NCBI RefSeq assembly: GCF_000190735.1
Contig: NC_015177.1
Coordinates: 2,418,001-2,482,000, forward strand
DNA from: Pseudopedobacter saltans DSM 12145
GTDB taxonomy: Bacteria > Bacteroidota > Bacteroidia > Sphingobacteriales > Sphingobacteriaceae
Direction: 5' to 3'
DNA length: 64,000 bases
Below, one piece after another: positions 42,597-51,241 of the stretch; the first letter of the stretch is position 1; each line of letters opens with the position of its first letter. The notes under the pieces are model-generated. The model saw only the letters and a program-made list of their open reading frames with translations, was not told the origin of the DNA and did not search any database. Position numbers and translations under genes: made by a program.

Positions 42597-43424
42597 TTAA
42601 AAACCAATTCTAGATAATTCCTGACTCATTTCTTCTTGAACCTTTTTTGCTTCTTCTCTGGCTCTTTCCGCGAAATCTTCTCCTGGAGAAGCATATATTA
42701 TCGCTCTCGAAGAGTTTACTATCAATCCGCAATCTTTGTTCATGCCATATTTACAAACTTCTTTTAGAGATCCTCCTTGGGCACCAACGCCAGGTACCAA
42801 CAGGAAGTTATCCGGAGCATGTTTCCTTATTTCTAAAAATCCTTCTCCTCTAGTTGCTCCTACTACATACATCATTCTCGACGCATCTGCCCACTCACTT
42901 GATTTGCGGATAACGTGTTCAAAAAACTTATATTCTCCATCTCTCAATTGTTGAAAATCATAACTTCCTTCGTTAGAAGTTAATGCCAGCAGAATCACCC
43001 ATTTGTTATCAAAACCTAAAAAAGGGGTTACAGAGTCTTTCCCCATATACGGAGCTACCGTCACAGAGTCAAAATCCATATCAGAAGATTTTGGATCAAA
43101 AAAAGCCTTTGCATACATAGCTGAGGTATTCCCAATATCGCCACGCTTCGCATCCGCAATAGAGAATGTATCTTTTGGCAGATAATTATAAGTATCGATT
43201 AAAGATTTCCACCCGGTAATGCCATTGCATTCATAAAATGCCGTATTTATTTTATACGATATACACAAATCCTGCGTTGCATCTATAATTTGCTTATTAA
43301 ATTCCAGAACAGGATTCTCATACTTAAACAAATGCTTGGGTATTTTGTTAATATCGGTATCTAAACCTACCGAAAGAAACGATTTTTTTGATTTGATTTG
43401 ATTGATAATTTCTGACCTGTTCAT
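42597..43424 (-). CDS. pyrF: Orotidine-5'-phosphate decarboxylase (type 2)
   Basis: A 275-residue enzyme of the final step of UMP synthesis. The catalytic lysine and aspartates are in [11 protein letters not shown] (Lys93), with SVGLDTD at the start and [11 protein letters not shown] near the phosphate loop. The length and motif are those of the longer type 2 enzymes seen in Bacteroidota. It is divergent from rho across a 240-base gap. Confidence 0.95.
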   Translation of the reverse strand: MNRSEIINQIKSKKSFLSVGLDTDINKIPKHLFKYENPVLEFNKQIIDATQDLCISYKINTAFYECNGITGWKSLIDTYNYLPKDTFSIADAKRGDIGNTSAMYAKAFFDPKSSDMDFDSVTVAPYMGKDSVTPFLGFDNKWVILLALTSNEGSYDFQQLRDGEYKFFEHVIRKSSEWADASRMMYVVGATRGEGFLEIRKHAPDNFLLVPGVGAQGGSLKEVCKYGMNKDCGLIVNSSRAIIYASPGEDFAERAREEAKKVQEEMSQELSRIGF

Positions 43425-43500
43425 TTTTAATTATAGAAAATAAGCTTTTAAACGGCTCAAAAATACAGAATAACACTCAAAAAAATATTTTTAAAAAAAT

Positions 43501-43531
43501 TTGGCATTAATTTTTTATTTAACTAAAATTG
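43501..43531 (+). promoter_or_regulatory. Putative rho promoter
   Basis: TTG (43501-43503), 20 bases, then TAAAATTG (43524-43531), one mismatch from TAnnTTTG. It predicts a leader of about 125 bases before the rho ATG at 43665, long enough for autoregulation. Confidence 0.4.
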
Positions 43532-43664
43532 CACAGAAAATCTCATTTATCCTTAGTCTACGTTATTAGTTAATAAGTCTCATTTGTTTTCAGAATAAGT
43601 TTTAACAATTAATTACCATAAGGGTAAATCTTTTAAAATAACAATCCTTGAAAATTCATTTTTA

Positions 43665-45263
43665 ATGTTTGATATAAACGAATTGAACGACAAGCTTGTA
43701 TCCGAGCTTCGTGAAATTGCTAAAACGTTTGGTGTAGGCAATGCTGATGACTTACGTAAGGCAGAATTGATAGCAAAAATAAAAGAGCAACACGAATTAA
43801 TCAGTGCGGCAAAATCTGCGGGAGCTATTGAAGAAATCAAAGAGGAAAAGCCTAAAAAAAGAGCTCGTACGGTTAAAACAACCACTACAGTTGAGGAAGT
43901 TAAACCAAAATCTCCTGTTAAAGAAGCTTCATTATTTGACAATACTGAATCTGAAAGTAACACTCCATCTGAAGCTTCAGCCGGAGAAAAGAGACTTAGA
44001 AAAGCTGCGCCTGTAAAAGAGGCCGCGACTGTATCAGAAACTCCATTGGTTACTAACGCTCCTGTTGAAGAGCAAAAAAGTACGGAAAGTGAGCGTCCTC
44101 AACAACAAAGACCTGGAGGAAAAAGAGCTCAGGACTCTGTTTTTGATTTTGACAATGTAATTACTAATGAAGGTGTTTTAGAAATCATGCCTGATGGTTA
44201 TGGCTTTCTTCGCTCTTCTGATTATAATTACCTAACCTCTCCTGATGATATTTATGTATCTCAATCTCAAATCAAATTATTTGGTTTAAAAACTGGTGAT
44301 ACTATTAGAGGAAGCATCAGACCGCCTAAAGAGGGTGAGAAGTATTTTCCTTTGGTTCGAGTAGAAGCTATCAACGGAAGAGTTCCTGCTGAAGTTAGAG
44401 ACAGAATCCCTTTTGATTACTTAACACCTCTTTTCCCTTCTGAAAGATTGAATTTATTCACAAAACCTGGAGATTATTCTACCAGAATTATGGATTTGTT
44501 TACTCCTATCGGAAAAGGACAACGTGGTTTAATTGTTGCGCAGCCTAAAACTGGTAAAACCAATTTATTGAAAGAAGTTGCCAATGCAATTGCAGCAAAC
44601 CATCCAGAAGTTTATTTAATTATCTTATTAATAGATGAGCGCCCCGAAGAGGTTACAGACATGGCTAGAAGCGTAAGAGCCGAAGTTATTTCTTCTACTT
44701 TTGACGAGCCAGCAGAACGCCATGTTAAAATCGCAAATATTGTTTTAGAGAAAGCTAAAAGAATGGTTGAATGTGGCCATGATGTTGTAATCTTGTTAGA
44801 TTCTATCACCCGTTTAGCGAGAGCCTACAATACTGTAGCACCTGCGTCTGGTAAGATATTATCAGGTGGTGTTGATGCAAATGCTTTACACAAACCAAAA
44901 CGTTTCTTTGGTGCCGCCAGAAATATCGAAGACGGTGGTTCTTTAACAATATTGGCAACTGCCTTAACTGATACAGGATCTAAAATGGACGAAGTTATCT
45001 TTGAAGAATTCAAAGGTACGGGTAACATGGAGCTACAATTAGATAGAAAATTATCTAACAAACGTATTTTCCCAGCTATCGACATTACAGCTTCAAGCAC
45101 AAGAAGAGACGATTTGTTATTAGACAAAGAAACACTTCAAAGAGTTTGGATTTTAAGAAACCACTTAGCCGATATGAATTCTCAGGAAGCTATGGAGTTC
45201 TTATTGACTCAAGTAAGAGGCACCAAATCCAATGAAGAATTTTTAGTTTCTATGAACAGCTAA
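43665..45263 (+). CDS. rho: Transcription termination factor Rho
   Basis: A 532-residue hexameric RNA helicase that ends untranslated transcripts. Order: Rho N-terminal helical domain (1-50), then about 100 low-complexity residues (58-157, Lys/Glu/Pro/Ser-rich, with a glutamine run at 146-148). The cold-shock RNA-binding domain follows (about 165-235, [14 protein letters not shown]), then the ATPase with P-loop VAQPKTGKT (291-299), [10 protein letters not shown] and [13 protein letters not shown]. The long insertion is usual in this phylum but absent in E. coli. It is followed by a strong terminator that lies directly in front of pssA. Confidence 0.96.
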   Translation: MFDINELNDKLVSELREIAKTFGVGNADDLRKAELIAKIKEQHELISAAKSAGAIEEIKEEKPKKRARTVKTTTTVEEVKPKSPVKEASLFDNTESESNTPSEASAGEKRLRKAAPVKEAATVSETPLVTNAPVEEQKSTESERPQQQRPGGKRAQDSVFDFDNVITNEGVLEIMPDGYGFLRSSDYNYLTSPDDIYVSQSQIKLFGLKTGDTIRGSIRPPKEGEKYFPLVRVEAINGRVPAEVRDRIPFDYLTPLFPSERLNLFTKPGDYSTRIMDLFTPIGKGQRGLIVAQPKTGKTNLLKEVANAIAANHPEVYLIILLIDERPEEVTDMARSVRAEVISSTFDEPAERHVKIANIVLEKAKRMVECGHDVVILLDSITRLARAYNTVAPASGKILSGGVDANALHKPKRFFGAARNIEDGGSLTILATALTDTGSKMDEVIFEEFKGTGNMELQLDRKLSNKRIFPAIDITASSTRRDDLLLDKETLQRVWILRNHLADMNSQEAMEFLLTQVRGTKSNEEFLVSMNS

Positions 45264-45293
45264 TAGAAAGTTAGACTTAGTTAAAACATATTT

Positions 45294-45340
45294 GGCTAAA
45301 GAAATTCAGGTAAACTCCTTTATTTCTTTAGCCTTTCTTA
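45294..45340 (+). terminator. Intrinsic terminator after rho
   Basis: A perfect 12-bp stem GGCTAAAGAAAT (45294-45305) and its complement (45322-45333), followed by TTTCTTATTTTT. The T tract merges with the next gene's -7 box. Confidence 0.85.
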
Positions 45341-45346
45341 TTTTTG
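45339..45346 (+). promoter_or_regulatory. -7 box of pssA, 7 bases from the start codon
   Basis: TATTTTTG, overlapping the rho terminator's T tract. If used, the transcript would begin very close to ATG 45354. No TTG at the usual -33 spacing. Confidence 0.35.
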
Positions 45347-45353
45347 TGTAATT

Positions 45354-46043
45354 ATGATAAAAAAGCACATCCCCAATTTACTTACATCAGCCAACCTATT
45401 TTCAGGCTGTGTTGGTGCTATGTATGCTTTTCAGGGGGACCTGAAAACTGTAGCTTATTTTGTAATTCTTTCGGGTATTTTTGATTTTTTTGATGGATTT
45501 GCTGCCAGACTTTTAAATGTAAAGTCGGAGATTGGAAAAGAACTGGATTCACTTGCTGATGTCATCAGCTTTGGTTTTGTTCCTGGGATTATATTTTTTC
45601 AGTTACTAAAAATTGAAAATCCTGACAACTTTCTGCCTTATTTCGGATTTATTATTACGGTATTTTCTGGCCTTCGTCTAGCTAAATTCAATATAGATAC
45701 CAGACAAACAGAAGACTTTATAGGACTAAACACTCCTATGAATACTTTTTTTGTAATTTCCTTACCTTATATTTTAGATAGTTCGCCATTTATAACCAAT
45801 ACCTGGTTGCTTTATGGGCTAATTATCGGACTTTCTTTATTACTTGTATCAGAGTTAAGACTATTCTCCATGAAATTAGGTAAAGATTTAAGCTGGAAAA
45901 CTAACAAATACAAATATCTGTTTTTGATATTTTCATTAATAAGTATCGTAACAGGCGGATTCTCGGGACTCCCTTTTGTGCTGCTACTTTATATTGCTTT
46001 TTCGTTATTGCATTTCAAACAAAAGAACGAGTTAATAGCTTAA
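45354..46043 (+). CDS. pssA: CDP-diacylglycerol-serine O-phosphatidyltransferase
   Basis: A 229-residue membrane enzyme that makes phosphatidylserine, the precursor of phosphatidylethanolamine. The CDP-alcohol phosphotransferase motif is complete, with Asp47, Gly48, Arg52, Gly61, Asp65 and Asp69 at the canonical spacing. Seven or so hydrophobic segments follow. No decarboxylase (psd) gene is adjacent. Its last codons lie in a hairpin shared with the convergent HPt gene, so both proteins end in a KNELIA hexapeptide (plus NF in HPt). Confidence 0.94.
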   Translation: MIKKHIPNLLTSANLFSGCVGAMYAFQGDLKTVAYFVILSGIFDFFDGFAARLLNVKSEIGKELDSLADVISFGFVPGIIFFQLLKIENPDNFLPYFGFIITVFSGLRLAKFNIDTRQTEDFIGLNTPMNTFFVISLPYILDSSPFITNTWLLYGLIIGLSLLLVSELRLFSMKLGKDLSWKTNKYKYLFLIFSLISIVTGGFSGLPFVLLLYIAFSLLHFKQKNELIA

Positions 46044-46072
46044 AAATTAGCTATTAACTCATTCTTTTTTAT
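46023..46072. terminator. Bidirectional terminator made of the 3' coding ends of pssA and the HPt gene
   Basis: GAGTTAATAGCT (46029-46040) pairs with its complement at 46049-46060; the stem continues after one mismatch (AAGAA with TTCTT). T tracts flank both sides. Both stop codons lie in the loop or stem, so the coding ends and the terminator are the same DNA. Confidence 0.85.
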
Positions 46073-46408
46073 TTCCAGACTCTTATATGCAATATCAAAA
46101 ACCTGACAAAGGCTATCGAAGCTTATTTTTATTCCTTCGTAATTTTCCTCAGATCTAGCTTGGCGTTCAATATTTGCCATTTCTTCCTGCTCTTTTAACA
46201 ATCCAATAAAAGTAAGCGTAGGTTTGATTTTATGAGCTGTTTCTGCTATTCCCTTCCAATTCTTTTCATCAATCGCCAATTTGAGATCATTTACATACTT
46301 TGGAGTCTGTTGCAAAAATATATCGATCATTTCAACAAGAAACTCTGCATTTCCTCCAGCAACCTCATCCAAATATGATAAGTCGATTCTAATATCATTC
46401 AAATTCAT
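46040..46408 (-). CDS. Histidine phosphotransfer (HPt) domain protein
   Basis: A 122-residue stand-alone HPt protein: a four-helix bundle with the phospho-accepting histidine in AETAHKIKPT (His59) and the following LTFIGL. It would relay phosphate between a hybrid kinase and a response regulator; neither gene is in the window. The start overlaps the folK stop by four bases (ATGA), an unexpected operon partner. Its 3' end overlaps the pssA end by four bases. Confidence 0.88.
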   Translation of the reverse strand: MNLNDIRIDLSYLDEVAGGNAEFLVEMIDIFLQQTPKYVNDLKLAIDEKNWKGIAETAHKIKPTLTFIGLLKEQEEMANIERQARSEENYEGIKISFDSLCQVFDIAYKSLEIKKNELIANF

Positions 46409-46896
46409 AATGATTCATTTAATTTCATTACAGGCAGTGTATCATTACACTCTCTATAAATAACTTCTACGGATTTTTTTAAAATTGGATGTACAAATTT
46501 TGGACAAATTTCTTTCAATGGTTTTAGAACAAACATTCTATCCTGTAAAAGTGGATGAGGAACTGTTAACACCTCTGTTTTAATAACTTCATCTCCGTAA
46601 AAAAGAATATCTATATCTATCGTTCTTGCTCCCCAATGAGTTAATCGTTCTCTCCCCAAATCTTTTTCAATAGACTGCAATTGTTTTAACAATGCTCCTG
46701 GTGAACATTCGGTACTTATCATCAGAGCCATATTTAGGAAATCTGGCTGTTGTTCATTCCCCCAGGCTTTAGTCTCATAAATAGAGGATCTTAACTTAAC
46801 CTGTCCTGCCCTCGCATTTATTAGCTCAATACATGTTTTCAGATTACTTAATCGATCTCCTAAATTTCCTCCTATGCTTAAATATACATTGAACAT
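46405..46896 (-). CDS. folK: 2-amino-4-hydroxy-6-hydroxymethyldihydropteridine pyrophosphokinase
   Basis: A 163-residue enzyme of folate synthesis. It has the opening YLSIGGNLGDRLSNL, the middle ETKAWGNEQQPDFLNM, and the signature GARTIDIDILFYGDE with the metal-binding aspartates. VPHPLLQDRMFVLKPL near the end is conserved. The length matches the family. It is divergent from sppA across an 81-base gap. Confidence 0.95.
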   Translation of the reverse strand: MFNVYLSIGGNLGDRLSNLKTCIELINARAGQVKLRSSIYETKAWGNEQQPDFLNMALMISTECSPGALLKQLQSIEKDLGRERLTHWGARTIDIDILFYGDEVIKTEVLTVPHPLLQDRMFVLKPLKEICPKFVHPILKKSVEVIYRECNDTLPVMKLNESL

Positions 46897-46910
46897 TAAT
46901 GCTGTAACAA

Positions 46911-46942
46911 TTGTTAGTAATAATTATCTAAAGTTATATTTG
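46911..46942 (+). promoter_or_regulatory. sppA promoter
   Basis: TTG (46911-46913), 21 bases, then TATATTTG (46935-46942): both elements of the phylum consensus at permitted spacing. The leader would be about 30 bases. Confidence 0.65.
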
Positions 46943-46977
46943 TAGTATACAAAATTAAAAAACGCTAATTAATTCAG

Positions 46978-48738
46978 ATGAAACAATTCTTTAAATTTGT
47001 TTTTGCTTCTATGTTAGGTATATTCCTATCCATAGTTTTATTTATAATCTTCATCTCTATCATAACCGCCGGACTAATTAATAGTTCTAACAGTAAAGTA
47101 GAAATCAAAGATAATTCGATACTTCATATCAACTTAAATTATCCTATTCTGGAGCGAGCAAATCCAAACCCTCTCGAAGATTTGGAAATTGGCCCAATAA
47201 AGAAAGAAAAAACATTAGGTTTAAATGATATTTTAAAAAGTATCCGATATGCAAAAGAAGACGATCAGATAAAAGGTATTTACCTCGATGCTTCGATGGT
47301 TCAAGCAGGAATGGCTACTGTCGAAGAAATCAGAGATGAGCTTTTAAATTTTAAAAAGTCTGGGAAATTTGTAATTGCCTATAGTGAAGTGTATACTCAA
47401 AAGTCATATTATTTGGCTTCCGCAGCTTCTAAAGTTTATTTAAATCCGGTTGGTTATTTAGAATTAAAAGGCTTAAGCAGCAATACTATGTTTTTTAAAG
47501 GCGCTTTAAATAAATTGGAAATAGAGCCGCAAGTAATAAAAGTTGGTACTTTTAAAAGTGCTGTCGAACCTTTTATTCTTGATAAAATGAGTGATGCTAA
47601 CAAACTTCAAATGTCGAGCATCTTAAATTCAATTTTTGAAGATTTCACCGGCAAAATCGCGATAGAAAGGAAACTGGCTAAAGATTCTGTTGTTTCAATT
47701 GCAAACCTATTAAAAGTTAGAACTGCTGAAGATGCATTAAAATACAAATTAGTTGATGCATTAAAATATAAAGACGAGGTTTTAGACGAACTAAAGTCAA
47801 AAACCGGCATAGATAAAAAGAAAAATCTGAATACAGTATCGCTTTCAGACTATGCAAATAACGTTAAACCAGAAAATACAAGTTCTAATCGTATAGCAGT
47901 TATTTATGCTAACGGAGAGATTAATAGCGGTGAAGGTGATCAAAATACAATAGGATCAGAGGGAATTTCAAGGGCAATCAGAAAGGCTAGATTAGATGAC
48001 AAAGTTAAGGCTATTGTACTCCGTGTAAATAGTCCCGGAGGTAGTTCTTTAGCTTCCGATGTTATTTGGCGTGAAACCGTATTGGCAAAAAAAGAAAAAC
48101 CTTTTATTGTTTCAATGGGAGATTATGCAGCTTCTGGTGGATATTATATCTCTTGTGCAGCAGATTCTATTTTTGCAGAACCAAATACAATTACCGGATC
48201 GATAGGCGTTTTTGCCATACTTCCTAATTTAAAGCCGTTCTTGAATAATAAATTAGGAATTACATTCGATGGTGTAAAAACAGGAGAATTCGCCGATTTC
48301 GGACAGGTAACTAGACCACTTACATCTGCCGAAAAAGAGTTATTACAACAGGAGGTGAACAAAATTTATTTTGATTTTACCAAACGTGTGGCTGAAGGAA
48401 GAAAGATTTCCCAGTCTTATGTAGATAGCATTGGTCAGGGTAGAGTTTGGACGGGAAAACAGGCTATTGATTTGGGTTTGGTAGATAAAATTGGCCATAT
48501 TGAGGATGCAATTAAATCGGCTGCAAAAAAAGCTAAAATTGAAGATTACAGAATAATGAGCTATCCAGAGAAAAAAGAAGGATTATTAAGTATTCTTGAT
48601 AAATCTGGAGATAAAGTGAAAGCTTATTTTCTGGAAAAAGAACTGGGCGAAAGTTATAAATATTATAAAAAACTAAATGAAACGCTGCATCTTAAAGGTG
48701 TCCAGGCTTTAATGCCATATAGTTTGAATTTCGAATAG
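46978..48738 (+). CDS. sppA: Signal peptide peptidase SppA, long (67 kDa) type
   Basis: A 586-residue membrane-anchored serine protease with one N-terminal helix (about 5-33) and two ClpP-like halves. The general-base lysine is in SAASKVYLNPVG (Lys152) in the first half and the nucleophile in GDYAASGGYYIS (Ser386) in the second, as in E. coli SppA. It degrades cleaved signal peptides. A single gene with a clear promoter and terminator. Confidence 0.94.
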   Translation: MKQFFKFVFASMLGIFLSIVLFIIFISIITAGLINSSNSKVEIKDNSILHINLNYPILERANPNPLEDLEIGPIKKEKTLGLNDILKSIRYAKEDDQIKGIYLDASMVQAGMATVEEIRDELLNFKKSGKFVIAYSEVYTQKSYYLASAASKVYLNPVGYLELKGLSSNTMFFKGALNKLEIEPQVIKVGTFKSAVEPFILDKMSDANKLQMSSILNSIFEDFTGKIAIERKLAKDSVVSIANLLKVRTAEDALKYKLVDALKYKDEVLDELKSKTGIDKKKNLNTVSLSDYANNVKPENTSSNRIAVIYANGEINSGEGDQNTIGSEGISRAIRKARLDDKVKAIVLRVNSPGGSSLASDVIWRETVLAKKEKPFIVSMGDYAASGGYYISCAADSIFAEPNTITGSIGVFAILPNLKPFLNNKLGITFDGVKTGEFADFGQVTRPLTSAEKELLQQEVNKIYFDFTKRVAEGRKISQSYVDSIGQGRVWTGKQAIDLGLVDKIGHIEDAIKSAAKKAKIEDYRIMSYPEKKEGLLSILDKSGDKVKAYFLEKELGESYKYYKKLNETLHLKGVQALMPYSLNFE

Positions 48739-48764
48739 CATAAAATTCTTAGGAATATGTTCAC

Positions 48765-48799
48765 AACTCCCATTTCAGCTTGCTTAAATGGGAGTTTTT
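48765..48799 (+). terminator. Intrinsic terminator after sppA
   Basis: Arms AACTCCCATTT (48765-48775) and AAATGGGAGTT (48786-48796), then TTTAT. Confidence 0.88.
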
Positions 48800-48880
48800 A
48801 TTTCTATTACAATCGTTAAACAACTCAAATATCCTAAGTTCTATAGATATTCCCTAACTTAGCGACTCATATCCCAAGAC

Positions 48881-50563
48881 ATGGAGAACAAAGAAATTTC
48901 TAAGGTATTAAAACTTCTTTCCCAGTTAATGGAACTTCACGAAGAAAATCCATTTAAAATAAGGTCGATAGCGAATGCTTCTTTTAAGGTAGACAAGTTG
49001 CCCTATAAATTAAAAGACAAAAGTTTGGCCGAACTGGAAACCATAGACGGTGTTGGCAAAAGTACTGCTTCTAAAATTTGGGAGCTTTTACAAAACGGAA
49101 ATATAGAAGAGCTTAACAACCTGGCAGCTTTAACTCCTGCAGGTGTTTTAGATATGTTAGGTATAAAAGGAGTTGGTCCTAAGAAAATAGCTATTATATG
49201 GAAAACTTTAGGAATAGAGAATATCGGGGAACTTTATTATGCCTGTAATGAAAACCGATTAATTGAAGCTAAAGGATTTGGTTTAAAAACTCAGGAGGAC
49301 ATAAAAAAAGCTATAGAATTTAAAATGGCCAGTAAAGGCAGGTTTCTATATGCTTCTATAGAATCTGTTGCATACAGCTATCTAAATTCCCTAAAAAAAA
49401 TAGCTGATAAAGTTGATCCAACCTGTCTGATCGAAATTACAGGAGAATTTCGAAGAAAATGCGAAATTATTGACAAGCTAGAATTCTTAATTGCCGGAAC
49501 AGATATCCTTCAGATAAAAAATGTTATTGAAGGCAGTTTATCGGGAGAGCTCAATACAACGGAAAATTCCATCTCTCTGAAAGATGAAAATGGCATAAAT
49601 ATTCAAATTCACTTTTGCAATAAAGAAAAGTTTGCTTATACACTTTTCGAAACTACGGGGGCCGAAAAACACGTACAGGAAGTACTTCAACTCTTAACAA
49701 ATAAAGATTTCGATTCTGAAAGTACACTTTATCAATCCGCTGGATTAGATTTTATCGAGCCGGAACTTAGAGAAGGCGATAAGGAAATTGGCTGGTCAAA
49801 AAACCACGAATTACCAAATCTGATCACTTTTGCTGATCTGAAAGGAACTTTGCACAACCATAGTACGTGGAGTGATGGTGTCCATACATTAGAAGAAATG
49901 GCATTATACTGTAAAGATGAGCTTAAATTGGAATATCTTGGCATCTGTGATCACTCTAAAACAGCGGTATACGCAAACGGGTTAAGTATAGAACGCGTTT
50001 TACAACAACAGGCTGAAATTGATCTTTTAAATGAAAAATTAGCGCCTTTCAGAATATTTAAGGGTATAGAATCTGATATTCTTAGCGAGGGAAGTCTGGA
50101 TTACCCGAATGAAATACTTGAAAAGTTTGACTTTGTAGTGGCTTCTGTGCATTCTAACTTAAAAATGGACGAAGAAAAAGCGACAGATAGGATAATTAAG
50201 GCTATTGAGAATCCATATACAACAATTCTAGGCCATCCAACGGGGCGATTATTACTAAGCCGCGGAGGTTATCCGATAGATTATAAAAAAATAATAGATG
50301 CCTGTGCCGCAAACAATGTGGTGATTGAAATAAATGCCAACCCTTTGAGGCTGGATTTAGATTGGCGCTGGCATCAATATGCTTTGGAAAGAGGCGTATT
50401 GTTATCCATAAATCCGGATGCACACAGGAATGAAGGTTTTTCCGATATGCATTATGGTGTTTATGTAGCAAGAAAAGGTGCTTTGACTAAAGAAAAGTGC
50501 TTAAACGCCTTTGATTTAAATCATATTTCTTCATTTTTTCAGGCACAAAAGCGAAAAAGATAG
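48881..50563 (+). CDS. PolX-like protein: degenerate polymerase domain plus intact PHP domain
   Basis: A 560-residue protein with the PolX layout: helix-hairpin-helix DNA-binding repeats (DGVGKSTASKIW about 56-67, KGVGPKKIAIIW about 96-107), an X-family nucleotidyltransferase region (about 155-310) and a PHP domain (about 320-555). The polymerase acids are gone: where PolX has GDxD, this reads IDKLEFL (Lys199, Glu201), and the third Asp position is Gln242 in GINIQIHF. The PHP metal motifs are all intact: LHNHSTWSDG (324-333), ICDHSK, GIESDI, ASVHS, LGHPTGR, EINANP and NPDAH. So it is probably a DNA-binding nuclease or phosphatase without polymerase activity. I give no symbol because of this loss. 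Confidence 0.88.
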   Translation: MENKEISKVLKLLSQLMELHEENPFKIRSIANASFKVDKLPYKLKDKSLAELETIDGVGKSTASKIWELLQNGNIEELNNLAALTPAGVLDMLGIKGVGPKKIAIIWKTLGIENIGELYYACNENRLIEAKGFGLKTQEDIKKAIEFKMASKGRFLYASIESVAYSYLNSLKKIADKVDPTCLIEITGEFRRKCEIIDKLEFLIAGTDILQIKNVIEGSLSGELNTTENSISLKDENGINIQIHFCNKEKFAYTLFETTGAEKHVQEVLQLLTNKDFDSESTLYQSAGLDFIEPELREGDKEIGWSKNHELPNLITFADLKGTLHNHSTWSDGVHTLEEMALYCKDELKLEYLGICDHSKTAVYANGLSIERVLQQQAEIDLLNEKLAPFRIFKGIESDILSEGSLDYPNEILEKFDFVVASVHSNLKMDEEKATDRIIKAIENPYTTILGHPTGRLLLSRGGYPIDYKKIIDACAANNVVIEINANPLRLDLDWRWHQYALERGVLLSINPDAHRNEGFSDMHYGVYVARKGALTKEKCLNAFDLNHISSFFQAQKRKR

Positions 50564-50635
50564 CCCGTATAATTTCCTATAATATTTAATTTAGCAGAAA
50601 CAAATCGGAAGCCAGGACTTCCAAATATTTAAAAT

Positions 50636-51241
50636 ATGTTTAGTAATCTTTGCAATCAAATATTTCAACAAGCTGTTGTTGATTATCATAAAGTAAATGA
50701 GATAGATCAAGATTTCTCGAATCCTTACGCTCCGCAAACTATCGAAAATCTTTTGTATAGAAAAAACTGGATAGACACCATGCAGTGGCATATGGAAGAT
50801 GTTGTTAGGAACCCTGATATTGATCCGGTTGAGGCTTTAAAATGGAAAAGAAGAATAGATGCTTCTAATCAGGACAGAACCGATCTGGTTGAATATATTG
50901 ATAGTTATTTTTTAGAAAAATATCAGGAAATAGAACCAAAATCAACTGCAAAAGTTAATTCGGAAAGTCCTGCCTGGGCGATCGACAGATTATCGATTTT
51001 AGCATTAAAAATCTATCATATGAATGAAGAAGCTACCCGACTAAGTGCTTCTGAAGAACACAGACAAAATTGCCAGAAGAAATTGGATATCCTTTTGCAA
51101 CAGCAGGTAGATCTTTCTTCGGCAATTGACGATTTATTAACTGATATCGAGAATGGAGACAAATACATGAAAGTTTATAAACAGCTAAAAATGTATAATG
51201 ATCCTAGCTTGAATCCGGTGTTATACAATACAAAAGCTTAA
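50636..51241 (+). CDS. DUF4254 family protein
   Basis: A 201-residue, largely helical protein of DUF4254, a Bacteroidota family of unknown function. Typical: NPYAPQTIENLLYRKNWIDTMQWHMEDVVRNP near the N-terminus, the second half a coiled-coil-like stretch with a LLQQQVDLSSAIDDL segment. The stop codon is directly followed by the ATG of the glycosyltransferase gene, without a gap. That tight pairing suggests a joint role, perhaps in surface glycan assembly; this is inference. Confidence 0.82.
   Translation: MFSNLCNQIFQQAVVDYHKVNEIDQDFSNPYAPQTIENLLYRKNWIDTMQWHMEDVVRNPDIDPVEALKWKRRIDASNQDRTDLVEYIDSYFLEKYQEIEPKSTAKVNSESPAWAIDRLSILALKIYHMNEEATRLSASEEHRQNCQKKLDILLQQQVDLSSAIDDLLTDIENGDKYMKVYKQLKMYNDPSLNPVLYNTKA

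Noticed and set aside
43425-43664. Riboswitch-like leader of rho
   Set aside because: The 240-base gap is AT-rich without a recognisable aptamer; only a promoter candidate is supported.
43613-43963. 116-codon minus-strand frame opposite the start of rho
   Set aside because: It mirrors the low-complexity part of rho and has no independent support.
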